From positions 9,639,708 through 9,703,707 of the forward strand of contig OZ025215.1 of the NCBI GenBank assembly GCA_964019055.1: a stretch of 64,000 bases of DNA, read 5' to 3'. Made by a program: the position numbers and the translations under genes. This document shows, in pieces, positions 31,901-42,200 of the stretch. Source of the stretch: Anthopleura xanthogrammica. Lineage: Eukaryota > Cnidaria > Anthozoa > Actiniaria > Actiniidae. Below the pieces are notes generated by a model, which did not search any database, was not told the DNA's origin, and saw nothing but the letters and a program-made list of their open reading frames with translations. Each line of letters opens with the position of its first letter. Within the stretch, counting starts at the first letter, position 1.

Positions 31901-34900
31901 GCATACATCATTAAACTCTTTAAAATTTTACAGATCTAGGGAGAAGATCATAGGAGCTAAAGACCCCAACCCCCCTCCCTTCGTTTCCGCGTAGACGTCA
32001 CGCCTAATACGCGTTTCTGTCGGAACCATAATAATTGGTTACCTGATGATATTCCATAGACTTCCGCTTTCATTGTCGGCCAACCATTATGCGCTGTGGG
32101 ATAGAAACGTAGAAACTTGGCCTTGGTTGGCTTTGATAGAGCTTTGGTCACAACGGCGTATCGATCTGTATTGCCAACAAATTCCTAAAGTCGACAAAGT
32201 GGATTAGTTAGTGGGACTTTTCAGAGCTAGAAATAAAGGGGGTCAAAATAGGAATATTGAAGAACTTTTTTACTCCAACGAAAGATTAACTTTCGAAACG
32301 TCAGTACAGTTATAACTTTTTTACACGGTGTTTAAGTTTCCCTCTTATTCACTTGTTGAATTCAATATAATCACGCCGTCCCAACTTTATAGTTACCGTT
32401 AGGGTTTTTTCGCTTCAGGCAAGAAGGCTGGATTTGGGAACGGTCTGAACCGGTGCAGATGAAAGATTTTATCATAGAAGGTATACGGAACAAAGATAGC
32501 CATGCATATTGAAGAACTTATAATTTTTCTATGCGTGCCTCTAGTATTTACCTTGTCAATATTATTTTCCTGGTAATAATTCCAATACACATTATCCAAG
32601 GACACACTTATTTTGTATCTTTCCACGAATTCTCCATTCAATTTTCCGCCACCTTGTGTGGCTACAGCACAGACATACACCAACGAACCCAGATCTATCT
32701 GTAGCCAATTACCACTGGAATCTGTCTTTGGTCCCCAGGCTTGGGCTGACATGTACAGAAGTCTACCATTGCTCGGCCTGTAGCGCGGATAATCGTAAAA
32801 TGAACTTGCAGTGAAGCGGTGATCGGGAATCGTACTAGGATATGATAAACCCACAGAGATGGAGGAACAGCCTGAAAAATATGAATGCATGATTCGATGG
32901 GTATGGCACCACGAAAAACAAAGAATCTGGACAATATTGCGGCCATGGATTCCGTTGATACTTGCTCCGAATCCCATAGAAATTTTAGCCCGCTGTTGAT
33001 ACTGCAAATGCGCAAAACACTTTTTTCTCATGAAATTGTTGCATCACAATGGTATCATTGCTTAGAATCTAAGGACCAGTAAAGGACAAGTATTTTCTTT
33101 TCTTTTTTCAAGGTCACCTGGGACACCAAAAACAAAAGATCGAGTTGGTCCCAGCAGTAGCTAGGTTTCCTTCTGTCCTATATAAAGGTGGCTTAACGTA
33201 TGGGATCCAGAGTTCCCCTTACCTCCAGTGTGTTGTATCCCATATAGCTCGGTCCTCAAGCAGGTTGCTGTGCCATAATGACTGATGGGCGCAATACGTA
33301 GATACTGGCCAGTAGTGCCATCATACAACAGGCTCTTGACAATGATATCAGAATCAAAGCTACCACTAAATGTCTGCAAGGAAAAAAACATGGGAAATAA
33401 TAGAACAATACTCATTTGTATACCTCAGCTCTCATATGACTTCTGCCTTTTAGAGGACTCATGAAGAAAAGGCTGCAACTGATGATGGTGATGATGATGA
33501 CCATGATGATAATGACTGATGATGATGGTGATGGTGATGAGATACTGATGGTTATGATGAGATATCAACATGCCAATTAAGTAAAGGCCATAATGAAATG
33601 ACATCAATTTTTAATTACTAACCTTGACAAGACTGCGTTTAGTATATTTAGAAAAGATCGATCCATCACTTGATGTGAGTATTTGATAAGACTGTACCCA
33701 CTGAGCTGTCGTGTGGTCACCCTGTGTTGCCATACCACAAATGATGTAAGGTGATCCTAAGTTAATCTGCAGATATGGAGAAGAGTCACTTGTAGCAGCA
33801 CACCATGATGGTCCTGCTCTGTAGTTTAGTCTTGCCTTGGATGGTGATGTGGTGATATTGTAAGATGATGATGAAGTCATATTGCCGTCTGGTATCTTAC
33901 CACTAGCAATACCAACTGGCAGAGATCGACAAGATACACCTGTAGAGAACGAATCCACCCCTTTAGCTATCATGGCGTAAAGTTTTCCCATGTCACACCA
34001 CGTGTCATTCCATAGTGTCTCACAGTATTTTTTTGTTTAACTGGTAATTGCGCATGAGAAGACCCATTTTATGAATATTAGGAAAGCACGGGTGGCGTAG
34101 CGGTGAGAGCGCTCGCCGCTCACCAACGTACACGACCCGGGTTCCAGTCCCGCCGGGCTCTGTGTTGTATGTGAGTAGAGTTGTTTTTTGATTCTCTCCT
34201 GTGCTTCGAGGGTTTTTTCTCCGGGTTCTTCTGTTTTCCTCCCTCCTAAAAAATAAACCTCTAAATTCCAATTCGATCTTTGGGCTTTCACCTAGTTGGA
34301 GCTTAGCTCTGTTGTGATTGTCCCACGCTGTGATACAACAGTCATGGCTTAATAGAATATATTCGGTTGGGGTTTTTCGTTATTATTGGCATTAACGATG
34401 GATTAGCATGATACCTTTCTTGACTCCATATACTTCCACGCGGAGCACCTTCCAGGAGTTATATGTTGTTGGTGTGAATCTAATGTATCTGGCCTGAACT
34501 GGTAGACGGAGCGCATTCTTGACGATAGTGTTACGATCCGTGTTACCAGTGAACAGCTAAAGGGAAAGGAAAGTACAGAAATGAAACAATCATAACGCGT
34601 AACGCTGAACGATAAATATATGACAATGATGCGGCTTGTAGATGCGCTAACTATATCTCACAGTCTTCGCACAAAGCAATGATATATATTTGTTTTTGAA
34701 AAATTTCGACTAGTTTCTTCTCTCTGTCTCTAGCAACATTGAGCAACGTCGCACGGGTGGTCACGCGGTGCGATCTAGATTTTGCGACGTCGTATTCTCT
34801 CACGGTACACCATACATCCTATATGCATTTATTATATGAAATAGAGTGTGATATTGAGTGACATCAAAATGATAAAATTGATATCCCCACTCCCACCAGT

Positions 34901-37703
34901 GGCCAGTGGGGATACGATTTATATCAACACTGGTGGTGTCAAATTTCGACTTTTTGCTCGGCAAGTCTCAAATTCTCCGTTATTTTTCATTGAATATTTC
35001 ATATAATAAAAAGAACATTACATGGCCGCTCGGAGATACGAATTTTATCTTCTCGTGCTGATATTATCTTTCACTCGTTCGCTGCGCTCACTCGTGAGAG
35101 ATAATATCAACACTCGAAGGTAAACTTGATTCGTATCTCCGCGCGACCATGTAATATCCTATATGTATTTAACCATACTAACGCAATAATGACGGAATTG
35201 TTCAATATCAACACCTTTGTAGTGGTTCCATCCTCAGTGTACATACTCCATTTGGTATTCTCTATTGCTGTTGATATATTGTATTGCGTCGTCCATTCAT
35301 CCCAACCATTACATCCCTGTGTAGCTACAGCACAGATAACAAACATTTTACCCAAGTCTATCTGTAGATAGTCATTGGGGTTGGTTTTTGTCTTTGGCCC
35401 CCATCCTTCCCCAGCAGCATTCAGACGTGCATTCTTGGCTGTATATCTTGAGTCATATTCTGAGGTTGCTGTAAATCTATCATCTGGTATGATACTAGGA
35501 TCTGCTACGCCAACTGGACTGTCTTGACAACCTGATTGGTTGGATATGGGATGCGAAATATCAAATTATAAAAGTATAGGACTACGAGATGTTGGAGGGG
35601 GAGGGGAGGGGGAACGATCATCCTGATTTGTTTGCTTATGGGATGAAAATAGCAAAGTGTAAAAATATATGAATACGAGACATTGGCGGGAGGTGAGTTG
35701 GAGATGGAAGAGAGGACGATAATCGTGGAGCACCCCTTGGAAGTAGGGAGGCTTAGATTAGAAAATATAGTAGAGTAAAGGGGGGTGGAGGAGAAGGGAA
35801 GAGTTATAGAGTAGAGCAAAAGAGTTATAGGAGGCATGGAAAAGCCGATTTATAGATTATATAGAACTGTTTCGAAATTATTCTGGATACTGCCACGAAT
35901 ATGAAAAAAAAAAACTTCTTTTTGATGGAATTTAGGGTATTTTCTTTTATCCTCGTATCCAAAATAGGGTAACGAAGCACGATCTGGCAGCAGACTCTTT
36001 GATACAGAATGAAAAACGATTATGAGATGTTAAGAGCAATCCCTTTTCTTCCTGCGCTTACCGACATTTAACATCTCAGATACGAACAGAGCTATTTTTG
36101 CTTATTTATGAGATGGTTGAAGCAGTGTAGAGAAGATTCAGATTTTATGAATCAATATTTTACAAATATTCTCGGTTTTTGTATTCTTCATCATACCCCA
36201 AGAATTTGCGCAATTTAAGTTCCTCAATCAAATTGCTTTCGATCCTCCTACAATACTAAAGAATATGGAAATTAAATAATAAACAAGTTGTTTTGTTACT
36301 TATTCGAAAAAGAAAGCCAGAGCTTCTACCGTCTGACAGTTACTGAAACCCTGTCAGAAGCTTATATGCGGTTATTGTTTTTAACTTTCCGTTTTTTTTT
36401 ATCTATCATGCAGTGTTTACAAGAAAATGATAACAATTCTGAAAAATAATTATAACTGAAAAACAAGAAAGGCAAACTCGCTTATAAATGCTGGAAAATG
36501 TTTATAAAATAAAGAAAGAATATGTGAGCGAAAATACCGGAAACATTTAACAGTCTTAATTTATTTTCAATTGTTTTTATCAAACAAATTCTTCTACTTT
36601 TGGATCTATAAAGGTCTGGTCGCATGAGTCTCATTAAAAAGGCTCTTGGTAAAGCTGCATTCTACGTACTCAGTTGAAAACCAGCTTATTGGATAGTTAT
36701 GGAAAGTATAGTAGTTCCTTTTCAGTTTACGGTAAACATTTTAATCCGAAAGCAATTTCACAACCCTTGAAGCAGAAAGGAATCACGAGTTCTGTCATTG
36801 CACTTTCGAACGCTCCACGTTCCCAGGGTTCCTGGAATTTTTCCTCTTTCCTCTTCGAATTTATAAACGTGTTCGAGCTCGTATTTGGTTGTATAGCTAA
36901 TTCTAGCTATGTTTTGCTATAGTTTCGCATTGTCATTTAAATTCAAGTTCCGCAAAGCCGAAAATAACATTCCAGTACTGTAAATGTTTTTTTTGCGAAC
37001 ATGGATTATTTAAGGTGAAACCAAAAATAAAAGGCACAAAACTAATAAATAATAAGCTAAAGGACCGAAAGTACGTCTGTTTTCTCAGGCTAGAAAGAGT
37101 AACATTTCAGTTTTGTGAAATGAGGAAGAGCATTAAAACGAATTGCCAACAAGTTGATGTTAAAGAAATATTTTCTGTTAGTAGTGTAAATGATACATGC
37201 TCTTAAATTAATTCACTCCTTGAAAAATAAGTTATCGTAAGGCCGGTACTTATTTATAAATATATTTCTTAGCCTAATTCTCTGATAAACATTTTGAGAA
37301 AGTGAAACTTCTTCGTAGATATTTTCCGCAAATCCATTTTTAAATGTAACGAAAACCTCATAAAATTTTCCTTTGTTTCTGATTTTCCGCACATGCAATT
37401 GCAAGGAGAGCAAGATGGCAGAAAAAAATATACTTACTATTTGCTAAACATTTTGGAGAAATTGAATTTTTTTGTAATTATGGGGGCACTTTCAGTTTAG
37501 TTGATCAAAGAAATTTCTAGATATTTTCCATAAACTTTATAAAATTAGAGAATTTTTCCTGATGAAATTTTCCTAATAAAATCATAAAATTTTCCATACA
37601 CTAATCAGAGGAGCAAATATTTTTTTTAGTGCAGATAGATTTACTTACCGTTTGCTAACTGCAGGTGAATTGAAAGAAGGAAAAGGAGGAAATAGTTGTG
37701 CAT
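19408..37703 (-). CDS. Multidomain adhesion receptor: 4 discoidin, 1 Ig, 6 FN3, RPTP-like juxtamembrane domain, TM, Tyr-rich tail
   Basis: Assembled from exons 5' to 3': 37703-37649, 35531-35215, 34556-34415, 33939-33623, 33373-33223, 32871-32552, 32184-32043, 31857-31550, 31000-30859, 30383-30149, 29611-29526, 29234-28944, 27378-27308, 27230-27011, 26269-25976, 25637-25338, 24836-24537, 24266-24160, 23716-23521, 23049-22956, 22795-22543, 22173-22116, 21877-21824, 21241-21161, 19931-19408. All junctions are GT-AG, phases agree throughout, and the total is 5,058 nt (1,685 aa). Exon 1 is a signal peptide (MHNYFLLFLLS). Discoidin and FN3 domains suggest binding to carbohydrate, lipid or matrix and cell adhesion. 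The FGN/GKKYEVL-type juxtamembrane domain resembles that of receptor tyrosine phosphatases, yet no catalytic domain follows the TM helix. The signal-peptide exon and the last junction are the least certain parts. Confidence 0.85.
20339..20728. mobile_element. Foldback element with poly-G runs
   Basis: Terminal inverted repeats of about 35 bp (AAGGCCCGGTTCAAACGTC at the left end, its complement ending GGCCTT at 20728). The interior contains two long G runs at about 20492-20512 and 20590-20606. It lies in the intron between the receptor TM and tail exons. Confidence 0.7.
21284..21690. mobile_element. Foldback element family A with a second foldback (family F) nested at 21388-21578
   Basis: The outer arms (21284-21375 and 21595-21690) carry the GCCATCTTGAAAGGTAGCC block and its complement. 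The inner element begins AGGCCCGTTTACACTAGCAA and ends with its exact complement, flanked by TTA on both sides, a likely 3-bp target duplication. Lies within the receptor intron. Confidence 0.75.
23791..24002. mobile_element. Foldback element family A, compact full copy
   Basis: Arms of about 80 bp with the CATCTTGAAAGGTAGC block and CTTGCAATGATAGAGA at the inner edge, then a short loop and the complement. It is the best reference copy for family A, in the FN3-6 intron of the receptor. Confidence 0.75.
24318..24524. mobile_element. Foldback element family B, copy 1
   Basis: Arms contain CCATTTCAG(A/G)CC(A/G)CGTGTCATT and the complement. The outer ends carry ATAGGTC and GGTCTAT. Closely similar to 27588-27787; a partial copy is at 33978-34078. 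Located in the intron 3' of FN3-5. Confidence 0.75.
25675..25741 (-). pseudogene. Partial duplicate of the FN3-4 exon start
   Basis: The sequence repeats 25580-25645, the first about 50 nt of the FN3-4 exon and its acceptor, with a few changes and a 95-bp offset. It keeps an AG acceptor but reads into a stop after roughly 22 codons, so it cannot replace the real exon. Confidence 0.75.
25757..25883. mobile_element. Small foldback element family D
   Basis: Bounded by AAACCCCTTGCAGCACGTC and the imperfect complement GGCGTCACGTACAAGGGGTCTATA. The inverted copy of the locus (27786-28585) includes only part of it, which places the duplication breakpoint inside this element. Confidence 0.6.
25780..26580 (-). 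repeat. Arm 1 of 0.8-kb inverted repeat (original FN3-3 exon plus flanks)
   Basis: Contains the FN3-3 exon (26269-25976), both splice sites and a LINE-type 3' tail (26440-26505). It is the reverse complement of 27786-28585 with only scattered substitutions. The 138 C-terminal residues of the open frame are identical in the two arms. Confidence 0.92.
27588..27787. mobile_element. Foldback element family B, copy 2
   Basis: Arms of about 55 bp, from AATAGACCTCATCGGCTTGG to the complement ending GGTCTATT. It directly abuts the inner end of the inverted FN3 copy. Confidence 0.85.
27786..28585 (+). repeat. Arm 2 of the inverted repeat: plus-strand copy of the FN3-3 exon
   Basis: Carries an intact FN3-3 exon copy (28095-28388, 294 nt, same length as the original) with AG acceptor and GT donor preserved, but on the opposite strand to the receptor gene. 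It is therefore intronic antisense sequence for the receptor. The open frame at 28067-28483 is this copy and not a separate gene. Confidence 0.92.
29526..30383 (-). other. Ig-like domain of the receptor (two exons)
   Basis: Exons 30383-30149 and 29611-29526. The first has the B-strand Cys (VDLVCIV) and the C-strand Trp (IKWYTG). The second completes the domain with a Y-V-C motif (PYVCRAM) for the F-strand Cys. Exon phases 2/1 join cleanly. It lies between the discoidin array and the FN3 array, the usual order adhesive-tip to stalk. Confidence 0.8.
29885..30090. mobile_element. Diverged family C element
   Basis: Shares CGTGACCGTGCCATGTCCG, CCGTGCCGTGAC and the terminal CATACGAAATTTACTCTAA with the elements at 54995-55174 and 61901-62066. 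Lies in the Ig-domain intron neighbourhood. Confidence 0.5.
31227..31540. repeat. 109-bp tandem repeat, about 2.6 copies
   Basis: Copies start near 31227, 31336 and 31445 with AGCTGATTGATACCAAGCAA and include the GACATGACGGGCAGTG-like block. It lies in the intron that splits the fourth discoidin domain. Confidence 0.88.
33470..33560. repeat. GAT/ATG microsatellite
   Basis: Irregular GATGATGGTGATG tracts in a receptor intron. The His-rich open frame on the minus strand is an artefact. Confidence 0.8.
34083..34345 (+). mobile_element. tRNA-derived SINE
   Basis: The head has a Pol III A box (GTGGCGTAGCGGTGAGAGC, from 34092) and a B box (GGGTTCCAGTCC at 34139-34150) in tRNA spacing. The body includes TTCTCTCCTGTGCTTCGAGG, shared in reverse orientation at 42625-42735 and in degraded form at 54360-54545. 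It sits directly beside a partial family B foldback in the intron between discoidin domains 1 and 2. Confidence 0.8.
34825..35165. mobile_element. Foldback DNA with two hairpins
   Basis: The first pair is TTTATTATATGAAATA at 34828 against its complement near 34997. The second is a large palindrome, 35015-35155, with arms carrying TTACATGG, CGGAGATACGAATT and GATATTATCT. A TCCTATATGYATTTA word occurs on each side (about 34817 and 35157), possibly a target duplication. In a receptor intron. Confidence 0.65.
35532..37648. other. First intron of the receptor gene; nothing recognised
   Basis: No domain-bearing exon is seen between the putative signal-peptide exon and the first discoidin exon. Contains purine-rich tracts around 35590-35800. 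Splice-like sequences near 36050 and 37430 have no coding support. Confidence 0.45.
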
Positions 37704-39217
37704 TATTGTACTGTAAACCATGTGAAGATATTCTTCAAAATTTTATGTACTTCTGAACGGCATAAAGTTTATATGCCTTAAATTCGCATCTGAACTAAAC
37801 TGACTTTAGTACCAATGGCCTCGAAAAGCAGCGAACATCACTGAAACACTAGTTCTTGCAGAGTCGTCGGATTGAGAATTATTGGTTGGTATATAAATTT
37901 TCGATGGCGAGGGGCCAAATTTCAAAACTGGCCAATGGGAAGCACTCTTAATGTACATAGATGACGTTACTCGCAAAAATAAGGCGGGATATCTTACTTT
38001 CAATCAAGGATGATTTTTCTTGGAAACTCCGCATGCCGATCAGCTACTAACCAATCAGCGTCCCTAAATGGTCCCAGGATCTGACTTGTTCTTGGCATCA
38101 TTCAAATATGAAAGTGAAACAGTTTGTTGAATATAAAAAACATGTACGTTATCAATGCTATTTAGTTTCGTCAATGACATCATGGTGACTTCCGTTTGCG
38201 TCACAGAAAGTACCAAGTCCTTCTATGATAGGCTTGGGATCCCTGTGGTAGTCAAGTTGAAATAAAGGTGCTTCTCCTCTCCTCAGTTCTGTCCTCTCCT
38301 CAGGCTCTCCTCATGTCATCCCTTGTCCTGTTTTCTTTCAAACTTGGTGAGCATGGCAGGCGCACGATGGTGATTCTGCAAAACCAAGGTCTTCTGTATT
38401 TGTTACTTTATGAACAGATCACGAGCTCAAGGCCGGCCACCGTCGGTGGTTAGCACCAGACTCGGCTCGAGAGGATGACGGAGGGACTTCCTGTATGAAC
38501 GAATATTGCCGCCTGATAAAGATTTTGAAACTTATCCTCTTACGCATTGTACCTTTATTTAAAGGTAACTTCAACAAATTAAGTTCATCATTATAAATAT
38601 ATCTCAATGAAACAAAGAATCTTCAAAGAAATATGAAAACACAATGCTCAAACTGTTTGAAAGCTGAAAAAAACAAAAAACAATCGCAGACCACAGGCAT
38701 CCCGCAATATTAAAATTTTGAACAGTACCATTTTGTGTATAAAACAAATGCCCTACATTCGTACTTTTAGAATTTCCCTCTTTATTTATATCATGGACTG
38801 CATTTGCCTTAAAATGCGGGGTTTTTTTTTTACAATTTTAATTCCATTTTTCACTTTTATCGGAGGTGGGCTCCCTGTTGTCAGCAGATGATGTAATGTT
38901 TTTGAGTTATTACCTGACCGTTGGGAAGCCTGTGTTATGACGTAATCTGAGTAAAAGAACTTAAAAATAGAACCAGCAGCCATCACAAACCAATCGACGA
39001 ACGAGACGTGGAAAGAGAACAACAAAATATCTATTCTTGAGATCTTATAAAAGCTACGTCGTTGAAAATATATTTAGTTTGAGAGTAACTTTGGTAAAAA
39101 TCAAGACACGAGAGCAAAGATACAAAGGGAATTCTAGTTCTTTTTTGGAGAAATTTTTTTTGGAACGAAGTTGAAAGTGAAAAAGTTTACGACAATTTGA
39201 AATCTTAAAAGTTGAAA
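37704..39217. promoter_or_regulatory. Divergent intergenic region between the receptor and SARAF
   Basis: The receptor reads left from 37703 and SARAF right from 39218, so this 1.5-kb interval must hold both promoters and 5'UTRs. I find no individual element that I can support. Confidence 0.4.
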
Positions 39218-42200
39218 ATGAACTCCAAGGAAACGTGGAAAGTCATCCTTGTCGTCGTCTTAGTTGTGGCCATTTATTCTAGTGTCATAGAAGGTATGTT
39301 ATTACGTGGTTTTAGCGACAGAATTTAGGAAATTTGCTCTTAGTTTTGGGCTCAAGATTGCTTGCTCCTTGCAGCTGTCAAACATTGAGTGAAACATGTC
39401 TTTTGGCATGGCTTTGATGAAAATTAAAATTTCAGCTTTCTTTTACGCTTTCGTCTTTATTGAAGAGTAAAAATTCTAAATAAACGCTCTTCTAATTTTA
39501 TCGAGGTACCTGCCTTTAGCTTCTTAATGAAAATTGTAGCTGATATTATATTTGCTTAAAATTAAGTTAGCTTATAAACATGTATTTACATGTATTAACA
39601 GGCTGGAAAGATAGAGTTAAACTACATGATGTCAATGTCTTGACACTCCGTCATGGTCACATGACCAATGGCCGCAGATCTGCACCTGTTCCGCAAATGA
39701 CATGCGTTGGTGGTTCTGCTGGGTGTTCGGCATTTGTACCAAAAGTCGTACAGTGTCATAACAGAGGGTCTGATGGATACGATGCACAGGTGAATAACTA
39801 ATAGGCAGGCTGATTATAACCTATGAATATTGGTCCCTGAATTCATAGTTATAAACATCTTGATACTTTGTAGAATATAGCTTAGCTCATATTAAGTATA
39901 AGTTTACACCCTAGCTTTTATGCATTTAAAAAAAAAGTAAACAGCTTTACCAAAAGAGATTTTTATTCTTGTAAATGGCAATCACCTATGCATATATAAC
40001 ACTATTGAAATGTATTACAGCACTTCCCAATCGCACATGCAAAATCATACAATAATTTGCTGTTGCAACAAAGTTGATTTTGGTGGAGGTCGTCAATCTA
40101 GGCATTCCCACAACATTCCTCATGACACATGCCTTGATAACTTTGTGTTTTAATTCCAACAATGTCATGGAAACACTTTCGTTGACTTCCACCAAAACTT
40201 TATTTTGTCATGATAGGGATTCGCATGTACATGTGTGATTGGGATGTGTTGTAAGACTTGTCTTCGATTTAGGATTCCTGCTAATTTGTGATATCTATAT
40301 TTTAATTCATTGTTTTAGTGGGAGTGCAAGGCCGACATGGACAATGAGTATAGGTTTGGTGAGATTGCTGTCAACTGTGAAGGATATGACTATCCTGAGG
40401 ATCCTTACATCCTTAAAGGATCTTGTGGGGTATGACATTAGGAATATTCCTTTAATTTATAATTTTTCTCCCTCCACCAACCACCCACACCCCTGTGGCC
40501 CCAGCCCCATCCACTGTGGTAACCCTGGTTGACCAACCAGGTACTAAAACATAGAGCAGATAGAGCAGTATGACTGTGAAAATTTAGCACCTTGTGTGTG
40601 CATTGCCGCGACTGTGATGTTTTCTAATATTTTGATTGGCTGATTTTTTTCTCACTCAGTGTGATTGGTCTGGCATACTTAGTCAATGCCGTGACCATGT
40701 CTGTGCTGTGTTTCATGCAATTGATTGAATGAAGAGTACTTGCCTTGCTGCAAACTTGATGTTTCCTAGATTTTTGATTGGCTGTTTTTTTTGCTGATTG
40801 TGTTCGTATCTTGAGCTTTTCAGAGTCATATGAAAACTGCTCTAACTTCCTCAAAGACTTGTAGAAAAAAAAAGTAACCTTTTTTTATCTTATACTTTAG
40901 TTGGAGTACACTATTGACCATGTTGGTGGTAATAGTGGGAATGCTTACCACCATTCTTCTCATCGTTCAAGTCATCACCGTAGTAACCATCATGGTAACT
41001 ATGGAGGATATGGACATCATCGCAATAGGTACTAGTTAGCATTATTAACCTTTAGATAATGAAATAATTTGTCATGTAAATTTTTTTACTTGTCTTGAGT
41101 TAGTAAACACACATGTCTGAAGGTTCAGGTGTATCCCAAGAAATACAAGTGACTTGTATTTATAACTAATTTTTGAATGTTAGGGGTGTTAGTGTGTGTG
41201 TGTGGGGAGGGGGGGGGGGGGAGGGAAGAGGGAGGTCACAAGAGATAACGTATTTTTACCTAAACAATATAATAAATGGGTATGCCAAAGAAATTTCATG
41301 GTTTTCATATTTAATTATTTTTTCCAGGATGTTTCCGTGCAGCATAAGTACACTTATCATGTGGGGTATGATTGCCTTTATTGCATACTACATCTACCGT
41401 AGTTGCTCTACCAATCAAGAGTATCCTTTGAACATTTGGAGTCAGCTATGTAATATTAATAATTATGGGCTGGTTATTTATTACCTGGGAGGGAGGACCA
41501 GCCAAATGGCTGGGGGATCACTATACAAATATGTGAACTCATTCTTGAGGGGGTCATTCCCAAGAAAATATTGATTCCTTTTGTCAATTGGTAGGGGGTC
41601 ATTGACATCAGTTATACATTCTTCATTGAAAAACTGCCACATACCCCTTCCATGTAATAAACAACCCACCTCTTATGTCCAAATAAGCTAGATTCTAAGA
41701 AATCTTTTGCAACTGAAGAAAAATTAAATGCCATGATCCCTTTTATTGCTACAATCACAAAATCATAGTTGTTGATATATCAACTTTAACAAAAAAGAAG
41801 TACCGCTGACAGTTTCCAGGATGCATCTCAGCAAAGCACAAATTCAGCACCTTCTCCAGGGTTCAGACCAGAATATACGCAAGGTAAGGATTTCTTCAAT
41901 TACTGCAGGGAGGTGCGAGGCGAAAGGCTAATTGACACAACTAAAATGCTAATGACCTAATCCTACAGTATTAAAAATGTTGTATCACAGCATGTGCACG
42001 TGGCAATCACAGCAGAGCTTATAGGCTCCAATTAGGTAAAAGCCCAAGATTGAATTGGAATTTAGAATTTGATTTTTTTAAAGGGGGACTAGTACGAAAA
42101 TTGTTCAAAATTTAATTCGGCTGATGCTTTCCTAGAATAATCTCTAAGGGTCTAATAAACACTGGTTAAAGTTTTTTCTTGATATTCCGAAGGGAAGTAT

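Larger units (their letters stand above)
30859..35531 (-). other. Four F5/8 type C (discoidin) domains, each in two exons
   Basis: Part of the receptor gene. Domains: 35531-35215 plus 34556-34415; 33939-33623 plus 33373-33223; 32871-32552 plus 32184-32043; 31857-31550 plus 31000-30859. Each first exon starts in the same phase with an early Cys and contains a YLQIDLG-type strand (variants WLQIDLG, YLQINLG, YIQIDLG) and a VATQG or IATQG turn. It ends after the DNxxW...KV segment. Each second exon starts with the GNxDxxxxV strand and ends with an ElYG motif. The intron falls at the equivalent place in all four, indicating duplication of a two-exon module. Confidence 0.9.

Noticed and set aside
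33425..33607. His-rich minus-strand peptide
   Set aside because: Product of a GAT/ATG microsatellite inside a receptor intron.
34083..34160. A true tRNA gene
   Set aside because: A and B boxes are present, but the acceptor stem does not close and the SINE body follows directly.
34020..34291. Two 83-84-codon minus-strand open frames
   Set aside because: They lie within the tRNA-derived SINE.
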